A stretch of 64,000 nucleotides of DNA from Alkalihalobacterium elongatum (GTDB lineage Bacteria > Bacillota > Bacilli > Bacillales > Bacillaceae_F): contig NZ_WMKZ01000006.1 of assembly GCF_019024285.1 (NCBI RefSeq), forward strand, positions 62,001-126,000, in the 5' to 3' direction. The notes under the pieces are model-generated. The model worked only from the letters and a program-made list of their open reading frames with translations. It searched no databases and was not told the origin of the DNA. Made by a program: the position numbers and the translations under genes. Position 1 is the first letter of the stretch; every line of letters starts with the position of its first letter. Shown here in pieces: positions 1 through 10,300 of the stretch.

Positions 1-6
1 AATTAA

Positions 7-609
7 ATGGCTTGGGACATTTTAAACATAATTGGGACCATTGCATTTGCCTTAAGTGGAGTTATTGTTGCAATGGAAGAAGACTATGACTTAATGGGGG
101 TTTATATTTTAGGATTGGTTACTGCTTTTGGTGGCGGTGCTATTCGTAACTTGTTAATTGGTGTTCCTGTTTCTGCATTATGGGATCAAGGTAACCTATT
201 TACTATTGCCATTATCGTCATGACGATCGCGTTCTTTATTCCCTCACTTTGGATAAACCACTGGATAAAATGGGGCATTTTTTTTGATGCATTAGGACTC
301 GCGGCTTTTGCTATTCAAGGAGCGATGTACGCTTCAAGTATGGGACACCCTTTAAGTGCAGTCATCGTTGCTGCAGCATTAACGGGTACTGGCGGGGGAA
401 TGATTCGAGATGTATTAGCTGGACGGAAGCCACTTTTTCTCCAAAAAGAAATATACATAGCATGGACGATGTTAGCTGGTTTAGGAATAGGTCTCAACAT
501 CGTTTCCGGAACTGCAGGAATGATTATACTCTTTATACTCATAGTTACTTTAAGGATGTTATCTGTTTCTTATCAATGGAAGCTTCCACATCGCAAATTG
601 AATAAATAA
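7..609 (+). CDS. TRIC/UPF0126-family cation channel, YvgT-like
   Basis: A hydrophobic 200-residue protein with about seven membrane segments. It has two internally repeated glycine motifs, GGGAIRNLL near residue 45 and GGGMIRDVL near residue 130. This duplicated layout is typical of the bacterial TRIC (trimeric intracellular cation channel, UPF0126) family, whose characterised members conduct potassium or sodium across the cytoplasmic membrane. Length and the N-terminal MAWD-LNIIGT fit a full-length protein. Only six bases precede the ATG in the window, so its ribosome binding site and promoter cannot be judged. It converges with the sulfurtransferase gene and shares a terminator with it. Family call is firm; the ion and physiological role are inferred. 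Confidence 0.85.
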   Translation: MAWDILNIIGTIAFALSGVIVAMEEDYDLMGVYILGLVTAFGGGAIRNLLIGVPVSALWDQGNLFTIAIIVMTIAFFIPSLWINHWIKWGIFFDALGLAAFAIQGAMYASSMGHPLSAVIVAAALTGTGGGMIRDVLAGRKPLFLQKEIYIAWTMLAGLGIGLNIVSGTAGMIILFILIVTLRMLSVSYQWKLPHRKLNK

Positions 610-612
610 TAC

Positions 613-660
613 AGGTGACTCTGGTTAGCTTGTAGTAAATACATAACCAGAGTCACTTAT
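613..660. terminator. Bidirectional terminator between TRIC channel and sulfurtransferase genes
   Basis: A perfect 13-bp inverted repeat (615-627 with 644-656, GTGACTCTGGTTA type) lies between two converging stop codons. A T-rich stretch follows on the plus side; the minus side is only moderately T-rich. Confidence 0.75.
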
Positions 661-680
661 TCTTATTCTTATAAAAGTTA

Positions 681-1517
681 TTATCCTTTTTCTATTGGAC
701 AATCCTCGTAAGTAATCCAGTCACTCCAACTACCTAAGTAAAGACGTACATTCGGGAATTCCGCTTCTTTTAACGTCAATACGTTAGGACAAGCTGTTAC
801 ACCTGAACCGCAATAAACAATCACTTCCTTAGCTTTATCCAATTTGCCAAAACGGCTCCTTTGCTCCTCAACGGTTTTCCATTGATTATTTGAATTCAAT
901 GAATCTTTCCAGAATAAATGCCGTGCTGTTGGAATATGTCCAGCAATTTTATCAATTGGTTCCTCTAGTCCAAGATATCTTTTCTCTTCTCTTGAATCGA
1001 GTAGTATGTAATCTTCATTTCCTGACTTTACTTTCTTTATCAATTCGTTACGATCAATTAATAAATGAGCTTTAACGTTCAATAAAAAATTCCGTGGAGT
1101 TACTTGAGGCAATTTATCTGTTACAGCATACCCTTTTTCTTTCCACTGGCTGTAAGACCCGTTCAGTACATAAACGTTAGAATGCCCTAAATAATTTAAC
1201 AGCCACCAAAATCTTGAAGCAAACGGTCCACCTTGATCATCATAAGCAACAACAGTTACTTTTTCATCAATACCAGCCGTAGAGAATTTTGCTACTAATT
1301 CAGCTACTTTTGGGAATGGATGTCTTCCTCCATGCTTTTTTACTTCTCCTGATAAATCCTTTTCTAAGTCAAAATAAAAAGCTCCAGGTATATGGTCTTC
1401 TAGGTAATTATTAAATCCTTGCTGTGGTGCGCCCAATTGAAACCGACAGTCGATAATCTGGACATTTGGGTCTTCTAAATGATTTAGGAGCCATTCCATT
1501 TCTACAACATTTTTCAT
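681..1517 (-). CDS. Sulfurtransferase with two rhodanese domains
   Basis: A 278-residue protein with two rhodanese modules: an inactive N-terminal half (about 1-130) and a catalytic C-terminal half (about 155-278). The active-site loop reads CGSGVTA near residue 236. That loop is usual for 3-mercaptopyruvate sulfurtransferases such as SseA, whereas thiosulfate sulfurtransferases usually have CRxGxT, so mercaptopyruvate is the likelier sulfur donor (inference). The cytosolic enzyme would pass sulfane sulfur to thiol or cyanide acceptors. The ATG at 1517 follows a GGAGTGG ribosome binding site. It stands alone, converging on the TRIC gene. Confidence 0.87.
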   Translation of the reverse strand: MKNVVEMEWLLNHLEDPNVQIIDCRFQLGAPQQGFNNYLEDHIPGAFYFDLEKDLSGEVKKHGGRHPFPKVAELVAKFSTAGIDEKVTVVAYDDQGGPFASRFWWLLNYLGHSNVYVLNGSYSQWKEKGYAVTDKLPQVTPRNFLLNVKAHLLIDRNELIKKVKSGNEDYILLDSREEKRYLGLEEPIDKIAGHIPTARHLFWKDSLNSNNQWKTVEEQRSRFGKLDKAKEVIVYCGSGVTACPNVLTLKEAEFPNVRLYLGSWSDWITYEDCPIEKG

Positions 1518-1575
1518 CCAACCACTCCATTCAAAAGAAAATGTTATTAGAATTTTCTTTATATTAACATACTTT

Positions 1576-1956
1576 CTACTCGGTAGGTTGTTTAATTTGA
1601 ATAATGATGGTGTCTAAGATGTAATCTATTGATTTAATTGTATCTTTAAAGCGTTTCGATTTAGTGTCTTTCTGAAAGGCTGCTACAGACGTTTCCAACA
1701 ATTGATCATAAGCATTTGTCAGCTGCATTGTATATATGTACTTGGGTCTGTACACCTTTACCCACTGTTCTGCCAACTCTTTCCATTCATTAGCTGTTAT
1801 AAAAATACGATCAGCAAAAGGCTTTACCTCTGTATAAAAATCAGCAGTAAAGCCTTCTTTGACCGTATGATTAATATATTGTTGATATGATGCTTTATTA
1901 TATTCCCGTAGTTTATTTGTAAGTTCTAACAGTTTTAATTGTTCTTCTTGTGTCAT
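1576..1956 (-). CDS. yppE: YppE-like DUF1798 protein
   Basis: A 126-residue all-helical acidic/aromatic protein. Its composition, length and place near yppC, recU and ponA match B. subtilis YppE (DUF1798), a small four-helix protein of unknown function. A GAGGTG ribosome binding site precedes the ATG at 1956. No membrane segment or catalytic motif is visible. It may be co-transcribed with racA, 38 bases upstream. Family assignment rests on synteny plus resemblance. Confidence 0.7.
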   Translation of the reverse strand: MTQEEQLKLLELTNKLREYNKASYQQYINHTVKEGFTADFYTEVKPFADRIFITANEWKELAEQWVKVYRPKYIYTMQLTNAYDQLLETSVAAFQKDTKSKRFKDTIKSIDYILDTIIIQIKQPTE

Positions 1957-1993
1957 GAAAAATCACCTCATGACCCATAATAACAAAAATTTT

Positions 1994-2509
1994 CTAAAAT
2001 GAAAAAAGTTGCATTAAAGAACGCCTTTTTTGCGGCATTTCCTCTAAAGGCATCTTGATATTTTGTTTAATGATTTCATCCATTTGATCTAACCTTTCTT
2101 CAATGGAAAGAAGGCTTTTGCTCATTGCTTCAATTTCTTTTCGATGATTAAGTAATTGATAAGTTACAACATCATCTGCTTTAGATGCTAACTTTTCTTC
2201 TAATTCTTCAATTCTTGCCATCATCATTTCTAACTTCTGCTCGTATTTGAATGTTGGCATCATATCTTCCTGTGTTTCACTATTTGAAATGACGCTGTTA
2301 TTTGACACCATTACATCCTTCATTTTCTTACCTTCACTAAGTTGTCCTTTAATTTCTCGTAAAGTTTCAACCTGTGGTGTTTGGAATAGATAATGTCCAT
2401 GTTCGTTCATTTGACAATGAATGTTAAAGTACTTTACCCACCTTTGAACCGTCGTTGGATTTACCCCCAATAGATCAGAAACTTCTTTAGTTTTTAAAGC
2501 ATTTTCCAT
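1994..2509 (-). CDS. racA: RacA-like chromosome-anchoring protein
   Basis: A 171-residue protein with a MerR-type helix-turn-helix (about residues 1-65; TKEVSDLLGVNPTTVQRWVK, then NEHGHYLF), a charged coiled coil (about 80-145) and a short basic/hydrophobic tail ending QLFSF. This is the RacA layout. RacA binds DNA near the origin and ties it to DivIVA at the cell pole when sporulation begins. The start chosen is the ATG at 2509, seven bases after GGAGGG; an in-frame ATG at 2527 lies upstream of that ribosome binding site and is unlikely. In B. subtilis racA lies elsewhere, so its place beside yppE/sspM differs. A generic MerR-like regulator is the alternative. Confidence 0.75.
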   Translation of the reverse strand: MENALKTKEVSDLLGVNPTTVQRWVKYFNIHCQMNEHGHYLFQTPQVETLREIKGQLSEGKKMKDVMVSNNSVISNSETQEDMMPTFKYEQKLEMMMARIEELEEKLASKADDVVTYQLLNHRKEIEAMSKSLLSIEERLDQMDEIIKQNIKMPLEEMPQKRRSLMQLFSF

Positions 2510-2648
2510 TAGAAATCCCTCCATCACTTTTTGTTAAATTAACTATTCGGACTATCCGTACACTTTCCCTTCGACGTTGACAAAACTAGTTTTTATTCGC
2601 CAAAGAAAGTGGTGATCTTCCAAAAAAAGCCGTACTAAAATTTTCTTA

Positions 2649-2678
2649 TGTATTGTTTTGTTGCTTCAACGAATACTA
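2649..2678 (+). promoter_or_regulatory. Possible sigma-G promoter for sspM
   Basis: TGTATT (2649-2654) and GAATACTA (2671-2678) are spaced 16 bases apart and resemble the forespore sigma-G -35 and -10 elements (CATnnTA-like -10, first base off consensus). The site is about 30 bases before the sspM start, as expected for a spore protein gene. The match is imperfect. Confidence 0.35.
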
Positions 2679-2707
2679 CTAAAGACAAAAAACGTGGAGG
2701 GTTCAAA

Positions 2708-2833
2708 ATGGCGAAAAATAACAAGCGCTCGATGAAAAAACAACAAGCAGCACAACCTGATAGTCAACAAAACCAAAATGCTCCCGGCTATGGAGATAAA
2801 AAGCTTACAGGGCCTAATCGCCCAGCAGAATAA
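2708..2833 (+). CDS. sspM: Small acid-soluble spore protein M (SspM)
   Basis: A 41-residue, lysine/glutamine-rich protein starting MAKNNKRSMKK and ending GDKKLTGPNRPAE. The C-terminus closely matches B. subtilis SspM (DKKLGGPNRP), a minor forespore-specific small acid-soluble protein of unknown role. The ATG at 2708 follows GGAGG by a short spacer; a longer open frame from 2648 lacks a ribosome binding site and is unlikely. A perfect terminator follows directly, so the gene is monocistronic. It is short enough to be missed by automated calling. Confidence 0.8.
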   Translation: MAKNNKRSMKKQQAAQPDSQQNQNAPGYGDKKLTGPNRPAE

Positions 2834-2855
2834 GGCTGACAGTGTCAGCCTTTTT
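2834..2855 (+). terminator. Terminator of sspM
   Basis: GGCTGAC (2834-2840), loop AGT, GTCAGCC (2844-2850), then five T. It begins right after the stop codon. Confidence 0.85.
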
Positions 2856-2941
2856 ATAATGAAAAGTTTTCACATAACTTTTTTTGAATTAGCCAACAAC
2901 ATTAATGTACTTCATTAAGGAGTGGTTGTTACACTTCCCAT

Positions 2942-3907
2942 TCACCGTATGGCTTTTAATAAGGTCTTTTCGATTTTCATGCCGATGTACAGTTCAGCCA
3001 TTTTATGCTGATACCATTCTGTTAGAACGTACTCTCTCTTTGGCCTCACCCACTTCCCAAGAAAGCGCTGAACATGCGGGGCTGCTAAAGACCAGTCCCC
3101 ATTATCATATCTTTGATGATGGATTGGTGTATAAACAGCACGAAGTATAGGCGTATGTTTTGAAGTTCCCCAATTCAAGTATTTTTCATAATCCCTTCTC
3201 GAACCCGTAGGCTCAACTTGCAAAGCAAATGGATGGATAAAGGCGCTTTGTTCTGATTTAAAAAGTAGCCATGCTAAATTCTTCCCTAACTCTATCCTCC
3301 GTTCAACTTTGTGAAAATGATCAACACTAAAACCATACAAATCCCCTTCTAATGTTGGAAAAAGAACGGTGTTAAAATGTAAATGTTCTACAAAAAAGTA
3401 CGGTAACGTTTTAAAAACATGACTGGAGTAAAAAGGATGCTCTAAAACTGGTTTTTGTATAAAGTGCTGTTCGTTTATTATTAGTGCAGTGCAAAGCCTT
3501 TCCAAATCTCGATTTTCCCAAAAATAATTCCATTCTTTAATCATGAATTTACTGACTCCAAAATAATCTAGTAAATGGAATAGTGGTTTTTGGTTGTTAT
3601 TTGAAGCCTCATAAACAAGGAGTTGAGGATAGGCATCTGAAAAAATAAGCCAATTGGCTCGTTCAAATGTTAAGAATAATGTGTAACTATATTGGGAAGT
3701 GAGCATGCTTTTATACCAGTTACTCTTTAAGTCTGTCATATTCCAACCCGCATTTCGGGAAACCATACTAGCTAGCAAGGCCCACCAAATGTCTCGGTTT
3801 CTTTTATAATAATTTAAATATGCTTTAGTACGACTTATATTATCTAGGTTACCCTTATTGGTTTTATAATGAATCAACTTAACAATTCCCTTTTCTCTTT
3901 GAAGCAT
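2942..3907 (-). CDS. yppC: YppC-like DUF2515 protein
   Basis: A 321-residue protein rich in aromatic and basic residues, similar in size and position to B. subtilis YppC (DUF2515), which is divergently transcribed next to recU. Function is unknown. There is no clear signal peptide; several hydrophobic stretches (for example DIWWALLASMV near 40) may be buried helices. The start at ATG 3907 is preferred over GTG 3916, since AGGGTG sits six to eight bases before it. The 130-base gap to recU must hold both divergent promoters. Confidence 0.75.
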   Translation of the reverse strand: MLQREKGIVKLIHYKTNKGNLDNISRTKAYLNYYKRNRDIWWALLASMVSRNAGWNMTDLKSNWYKSMLTSQYSYTLFLTFERANWLIFSDAYPQLLVYEASNNNQKPLFHLLDYFGVSKFMIKEWNYFWENRDLERLCTALIINEQHFIQKPVLEHPFYSSHVFKTLPYFFVEHLHFNTVLFPTLEGDLYGFSVDHFHKVERRIELGKNLAWLLFKSEQSAFIHPFALQVEPTGSRRDYEKYLNWGTSKHTPILRAVYTPIHHQRYDNGDWSLAAPHVQRFLGKWVRPKREYVLTEWYQHKMAELYIGMKIEKTLLKAIR

Positions 3908-4038
3908 GCTATTCACCCTTTTTTTACCTTCTCTGTTTTTTCGTTTTATGTTATGATTATTTGATGAGATTTTTTAAGACTTTTCTAAGACTTTCTGTGG
4001 AAAAGACATACTCATTGAACGAAAGGTTGCTGATTTAA

Positions 4039-4635
4039 TTGGCTATTCGTTATCCAAATGGTAAAAAATATTCTGAAACCGTTAACCGTTCAAAACCTAA
4101 GAATCAAACTTTTGGTAACCGTGGTATGACGCTTGAAGAAGATCTAAATGATACAAATGCTTATTATCTAAGTCGCGGAATTGCTGTTATTCATAAAAAA
4201 CCGACACCACTTCAGATCGTACAAGTTGATTACCCAAAGCGAAGTGCTGCTGTTATTAAAGAAGCTTACTTCAAACAAGCATCAACTACAGATTATAATG
4301 GTGTTTATCGTGGCCGACATATTGATTTTGAGGCAAAGGAAACAAAAAATAAGACATCCTTTCCTTTGCAAAACTTCCATCTGCATCAAATTGAACACAT
4401 GAAACAAGTACTCGACCAAAAAGGAATCTGTTTTATCATCTTAAGATTTACTGTACTTGATGAAATATACTATCTAAACGCTGAACATTTAATTGAATTT
4501 TATGAAAATCAAAAAGATCACAGAAAATCAATTCGAAAAGAAGAAATCGCTGAACTCGGCTATTTAATTGAACAAGCATATCACCCCAGAATTGATTATC
4601 TAAAAGTGGTGGACAAACTTTATTTCGAAAAATAA
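4039..4635 (+). CDS. recU: Holliday junction resolvase RecU
   Basis: A 198-residue protein matching RecU throughout: RYPNGK at the N-terminus, [23 protein letters not shown], then the catalytic block [22 protein letters not shown] with the type II restriction-fold D and E-x-K residues. RecU cuts four-way junctions during recombinational repair and chromosome segregation. It starts with TTG at 4039; an AAAGG lies about 12 bases upstream and an in-frame stop blocks any extension. It is followed 92 bases later by ponA, as in other Bacillales. Confidence 0.95.
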   Translation: MAIRYPNGKKYSETVNRSKPKNQTFGNRGMTLEEDLNDTNAYYLSRGIAVIHKKPTPLQIVQVDYPKRSAAVIKEAYFKQASTTDYNGVYRGRHIDFEAKETKNKTSFPLQNFHLHQIEHMKQVLDQKGICFIILRFTVLDEIYYLNAEHLIEFYENQKDHRKSIRKEEIAELGYLIEQAYHPRIDYLKVVDKLYFEK

Positions 4636-4727
4636 TGTAACCAAACAGTCACAAAAAACGTTTATAGATAGAGATACAATAAATGTAGATAAACTATCTT
4701 TCGTAGTGATAGAAAGGAAGAACAAAC

Positions 4728-7298
4728 ATGAGTGATAATATAAACACACGAACTGGCCGTCGCCGTGCTAAAGAACGTTCAAAGGCCAAGCCAAAAGATA
4801 AAAAAGGTTTGTTGAAAAAGCTTTTAATAGCAATGATTGTTTTCTTCACAGTATTGGCAATAGCTGGTGGGATTACTGTATTTTCAATGATCGCTTCGGC
4901 ACCTCCACTAGATGAAGAAAGATTGATGCTTGCCCAGTCAACTGAAATTCTCGACCAAAGCGATGAATCGGTTACTTTACTAGCAGCAACCGAAAATCGA
5001 ATTTACGTTAATATTAACGATATTCCAGAGCTCGTCGAAGACGCTTTTATCGCAGTAGAAGATGTTCGTTTCCGTGAACATTTTGGAGTAGATATCCGCC
5101 GTATGTTTGGAGCAGTGGCAGCTAATATTACAGGTGGCTTCGGGGCAGAAGGTGCGAGTACCATTACACAACAGGTTGTAAAAAACTTATTTTTATCTCC
5201 TGATAAAAATATAACCCGTAAAGTTCAAGAGCAATATTTAGCCATTCGGTTAGAACAACAGTACTCTAAAAATCAAATTTTAGAAATGTATTTAAACGCT
5301 ATTTACTTTGGAGGTGGAGCATATGGCGTCCAACAAGCCGCTATTACCTATTTCAGCAAAGATAATTTAGAAGATTTAACAATTGAAGATGCAGCTTTGC
5401 TAGCTGGACTTCCACAACGACCAAACCACTTTAACCCGTTAAACAATCCAGAAGCGGCTGAAAAACGAAGAAATACGGTTATCGCTCTTATGGAGAGACA
5501 TGGGAAAATCACGAGTGAACAAGCGGAAAAAGCAAGAGCTGTGCCTGTTGTCGATCAACTAAACCCAGCGAAACGTGAAGAAAGTGCTTACCAAGCGTTT
5601 ATTGATCAAGTATTAAATGAAGTAGAAACTATTGAAGGTATTACAACAAGTGATATTTTTACGGCAGGATTAAAGATTTATACTACGCTTGATCCAGATG
5701 CTCAAACACATGTGGAAAAAGTATTACAAACTGACGAGTTCATAAACACGTATCCTGATAACGAAGATTTTCAAGCAGGTGTAACTCTTCTTGATACAGC
5801 AACTGGCCAAATAAAAGCGATCGGAAACGGTCGCAAACCAAGTGAAGTACAAAGAGGCTTTAGTTATGCAACCGCAAAGAAACAACCTGGGTCAACTATT
5901 AAACCAGTTTTAGATTACGGCCCAGTCATCGAGCATTTAAAGTGGTCTACTGGAAGGATTATCGTTGATGAACCTCATAATTACTCTGATGGTACACCTA
6001 TACGAAACCATAACCGTAATTTTGCTGGCCCAGTGACGATGAGAAAAGCATTAGCTGACTCTTTAAATATTCCAGCCATTAAAGCACTACAAGAAGTAGG
6101 TTTAGAAAATGCTCGAGATTTTGCAGCAACACTTGGTATTCCTTTTGAAGACAACCAAATCTATGAACCATATGGAATTGGTGGATTTACTACAGGTATA
6201 TCAACTTTTGATTTAGCAGGCTCCTATGCTGCTTTTGGAAATGAAGGGGTTTATATTGAACCTCACACTGTTCGAAAAATTGAATTCCCAGACGGAAAAG
6301 TAATTAATATGTCACCTGAACCTGTCATAGCGATGAGTGACTATACAGCGTTCATGATTAGTGACATGTTAAAATCGGTAGTCACAAATGGTACAGGAAC
6401 CCATGCAAATATTCCCAATTTACCTTTAGCAGGTAAAACGGGAACAACTAACTTTGATCAAAAAGATAAAGAACGGTTGAAAATACCAGATGGCGGAGTA
6501 CCAGATGTTTGGTTTGCTGGTTATACCACACGTTATACCGCAGCTGTTTGGACAGGTTATGACCGAAAAGCTGAAGGCAATTATCTCATTAATAATGATC
6601 GAAGACTTGCTCAGCAAATCTTCAAAGCCATTATGGAGGAAGTGTCAAAAAATATTGAAACTCCAGATTTCAATCAACCAGACTCAGTTGTTAAAGTGGG
6701 TGTCGAGCGTAGAACGGGCTTATTACCAAGTCCATTTACACCACAAAGTGAAATCATCTATGAATACTTTGTGAAAGGTACCGAACCAACTAGAATGTCA
6801 GAAGCTTTTCAAAGCATACCAAAGCCAACAGACTTGAAAGCTGGTTATCAACAAGACTCTGATCAAATCATCCTAACTTGGGGCTACCCTAATAATCAGA
6901 GAGATGCTGTTAAATTTAACATTATGCAAAGCGTTGATGGTGGTGGTTTTGAACTTATTATGACAACAAAAGAAATGCAGCATTTCATTACCAGCCCAAC
7001 TCCTGGTTCAACCTATCGTTTCCAAGTCATTGCCGTTGCTGATGAAGATCCTAGTATAAAAAGTGACCCAGCTCAAACGGAAGTGAGAATTCCAGAAGTT
7101 GAAATAGAAGAACCGATAGAGGAAGAACCCGAAGAACCTCAAGAACCAGTCGAACCGCCAGTAGATGAGGATGAGGAATTGCCAATTGATCTAATTCCAG
7201 AACCAGATCCAGTCGATGACGAAGAGGAAGAAGAAGATACTGCTACAAGCGCATCTACTACTCCAAGAGAAGATGAGGAAAACGAGGAAGACGACTAA
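4728..7298 (+). CDS. ponA: Class A penicillin-binding protein 1 (PonA)
   Basis: An 856-residue bifunctional peptidoglycan synthase. Residues 1-30 are basic and cytosolic; 31-56 span the membrane. The GT51 glycosyltransferase follows, with E111 in EDVRFREHFG and GASTITQQ at 142-149. The transpeptidase has the catalytic S389-T-I-K392, S445-L-N447 and K570-T-G572. A fibronectin type III domain (about 690-775) and a strongly acidic E/D/P-rich tail (about 776-856) complete it. The acidic tail contrasts with the S/G/N-rich tail of B. subtilis PonA. The ATG follows GAAAGGAAG. Co-transcription with recU is likely. Confidence 0.95.
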   Translation: MSDNINTRTGRRRAKERSKAKPKDKKGLLKKLLIAMIVFFTVLAIAGGITVFSMIASAPPLDEERLMLAQSTEILDQSDESVTLLAATENRIYVNINDIPELVEDAFIAVEDVRFREHFGVDIRRMFGAVAANITGGFGAEGASTITQQVVKNLFLSPDKNITRKVQEQYLAIRLEQQYSKNQILEMYLNAIYFGGGAYGVQQAAITYFSKDNLEDLTIEDAALLAGLPQRPNHFNPLNNPEAAEKRRNTVIALMERHGKITSEQAEKARAVPVVDQLNPAKREESAYQAFIDQVLNEVETIEGITTSDIFTAGLKIYTTLDPDAQTHVEKVLQTDEFINTYPDNEDFQAGVTLLDTATGQIKAIGNGRKPSEVQRGFSYATAKKQPGSTIKPVLDYGPVIEHLKWSTGRIIVDEPHNYSDGTPIRNHNRNFAGPVTMRKALADSLNIPAIKALQEVGLENARDFAATLGIPFEDNQIYEPYGIGGFTTGISTFDLAGSYAAFGNEGVYIEPHTVRKIEFPDGKVINMSPEPVIAMSDYTAFMISDMLKSVVTNGTGTHANIPNLPLAGKTGTTNFDQKDKERLKIPDGGVPDVWFAGYTTRYTAAVWTGYDRKAEGNYLINNDRRLAQQIFKAIMEEVSKNIETPDFNQPDSVVKVGVERRTGLLPSPFTPQSEIIYEYFVKGTEPTRMSEAFQSIPKPTDLKAGYQQDSDQIILTWGYPNNQRDAVKFNIMQSVDGGGFELIMTTKEMQHFITSPTPGSTYRFQVIAVADEDPSIKSDPAQTEVRIPEVEIEEPIEEEPEEPQEPVEPPVDEDEELPIDLIPEPDPVDDEEEEEDTATSASTTPREDEENEEDD

Positions 7299-7306
7299 TA
7301 TGAAAT

Positions 7307-7337
7307 AGAGGCTGAACAAATTGTTCAGCCTCTTTTT
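7307..7337. terminator. Terminator between convergent ponA and dynA
   Basis: AGAGGCTGAACAA (7307-7319) pairs perfectly with 7321-7333, followed by TTTTT on the plus strand. It sits between the two stop codons and mainly serves ponA. Confidence 0.85.
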
Positions 7338-7356
7338 AAAATTCATCAACATTTAC

Positions 7357-10300
7357 TTAATAGACATATCTTTTTAACTCATCATACTCACTTATTAAAG
7401 ATGATTTTGCTTCTGTATCAAACAATGCCTCAAATCGATTTAGTTCATTTTCTATCGCTTTAATTAAGCGTTGCTTAAGGTCTTTTTCTATCGTTTGTAA
7501 TTTTTGTTCAAACTCCAAGGACATATTCTTAGAACTATCAGTAATCATTTGTCTAGAGCATTCTACACCATCAGCTACAATTAATTCTTTAAATTCCCTG
7601 ACGACCCCATTTTCAAAGAAATCCTTCTTAGATTTTAGTAGAGGTAAGTATTTTTTTACGTCTATTGATAAGGTCGCATCATTTAGTTCAACTGAAATAG
7701 CTGCTAGCTTAATTTCATCTTCACAATAAATATATGGCAATTCTTTCTGAAGGACAGTCAACTGATCATTTATCCAGCTTTTTGCACGATCTTTCATTTT
7801 TTCTTCCATTCGTATAACAGTTGCCTCAAGTTCTTGTTTTAAGAAATATTCCCCTAAACCACGCCACTCTTTTATTGCTCCTGTTAATTGTTCATGAAGT
7901 TCTTTTTTGCTGTTACCAGTTAATACAGCCACGTTAATTGCCGTCGTAAAATAATCATTTAGCACAAAGCGCATTCGATCTCTTAAATACAATACTAATT
8001 GATCAAATTCCAATAATATATCTCTTAGCGCAAAAGCAAACGAAGCTTTCTGAACGTTACCCATTTGAATTTCAACTGTTTGTTTTAGTTTTTCATGCTT
8101 AAGTTTTTGTTCATCAGCTTCTTCGTTCATGAATGAAATACTATCTTTAATCTTATTTGTAAATTGACGGAGCTCTTCAGTAATCATTTTGACACTTAAT
8201 TGCTTAAGCTCTAAGATCGTATATTCATAGAACGAACGTTCAAACGCTGAAAACGTTGTTTCATCTTGGCGCTGTTCTTTTTTAGCTTGTAACCCTTCTT
8301 TACTCGATAGGTGATACAACCTTGGTTGCTCAATCCCATTTCGTCTCAACTGGTCATAAACGTGTTTTCGTACTCCATTCAGCTCACCTTCACTGCTAGC
8401 TAAATCAGCAGCATTAATGACGAAATACAACTTATCATGGCCAAAACTTTCATTAACTTTACCCATCTGTTGGAGGAAATACTGATCAGCTTTTGAGAAA
8501 GCATGGTTATAATACGTTAAATAAAATATCGCATCAGATTGGCGCATTTGTTGAAATGCAACATTAGTATGACGCCCATGGATAGAGTTAACCCCTGGTG
8601 TGTCTACTAGAATAATTCCTTTTTTCGTAATTGGGCTATCAAAATAAATATTTACTTTTTCTATTAAGCAAGCTTTGCTTTCTTCAGCAACTAAAGTCTG
8701 CATCTCTTCGTGCGAAACACTAAATTGACTACCTAACTTCCATTCTGTGGAAGCTACACTTTGCTGAATTGTTAATAAATACTCAGCATATGTTTTTTGC
8801 CAGCTTGAAACATACTCTTTCATGTTTGGCTTCCATTTAGCTAAGCGATCGAGGTCAAGTGATTCATCTAGCTGTTCACTTACTGACTTAATCTCATGAT
8901 TCAATGCATCAACTGATTTTACAGTTACTTTCGCTGTTCCATGAGGGTGATCTGTCGTTGATTGTTCCACTGTATTAACTGTGGCTGTTGTCGGATTCGG
9001 TGATACTGGTAAAATATTCTCTCCTAATAAAGCATTTGCGAAGCTCGATTTCCCCGCACTAAATGCCCCGAATAATGAGATGATGAACGTTTGATTTTCA
9101 TAACGATTAATTCGTTCAATGAGATGATTACGTTCATGAGAAACGATCACTTGTTGTTTGTGGTTTTTTAATACATTTTTTATTGATTGTAACCAAGTTA
9201 ATGTTTCATCTTCAGAGAAATTGATCGTTGATTTTTCCTCAATAACTTCCCAACTCGTATCGATAACTCCCTCTTCTGGCAAAGTCACATTAGCGAAACC
9301 GTTTTCTAGTTTTACTGGATACGATTGATTTATAGTATTTTTCAACTGTTCGTTGTATTCTCTTACTGGCGGGTACGTCGCAAGGTGTTTATGAACGATC
9401 GCAATGTTTTCATCATAGCTCGCTTTTATTTTGTTCATTTTTTCCACATACGTTTCTATGTCTTTAAATGTAGCTAATTGGGATTCTATTGCCTTTTCTT
9501 CCTCGTGATATGTTTCTCTTAGTCCCTCAATCTCTAAGTCGATAATCTCTCTAGCCTTTATACGAATTTCTCTTACGATGATTGAAGTGATTTCTTTTGT
9601 GAAAACAAAAACATAATCGCGACTTGCTAAATCTGCTTTAACATTCTTTTTTAATACATCTCCAGTTACCTCATACGACAACTTATTAACTGCTGCTTCT
9701 AATTTGTCAACATTCGATAATTTCGTTCGATCAATCTTTTGGAAATAAGCTTGAACATGAAATAATAATTGAGTTTTTACTTTATCCTGTAAGTCTCGAA
9801 CGAGTAAATTTAACCGTTCTTCTTGTTCTTCTTGGGTTTTTTTCTTTGAAAATAAAAATCCAACTTTAAACCCTGGTTGAATACTTTCAATCCAATTTCT
9901 GACTAGATCTGTTGTCGTGTATGGAAATAAAATAACATTTTTAAATAATCCACCTAGTTCATCCTCGAATGATTTGTAAATTGCTTTGTCATATTGACGA
10001 ATTTCTGCTAGTTTATTTTTTAAGTGTTGTTGCTCATCTAACTGTGAGACTTCATAACCTTTTTCTTTCATTTCATCTAGTAGTTGATCAACTGCATCTA
10101 ACTTTTCTTCTTGGAGACGGTTTTCAACAGCCTGATAAAACCCTTGTTCAAGTCGTAATTTTGACCCTTTTAATAACGTTTCACTATTGTAAAGCAATGA
10201 TTTAATTGTCTTTTCAAACTCTTTAAATTGATTTAATGGGTGATCTGGCTTTTTCATCGTCGTAAAAAATAAACCTAAATGACGAATTTCCCAACGACTA

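Noticed and set aside
2905-3150. 81-codon plus-strand frame over the end of yppC
   Set aside because: Opposite a conserved gene; no ribosome binding site.
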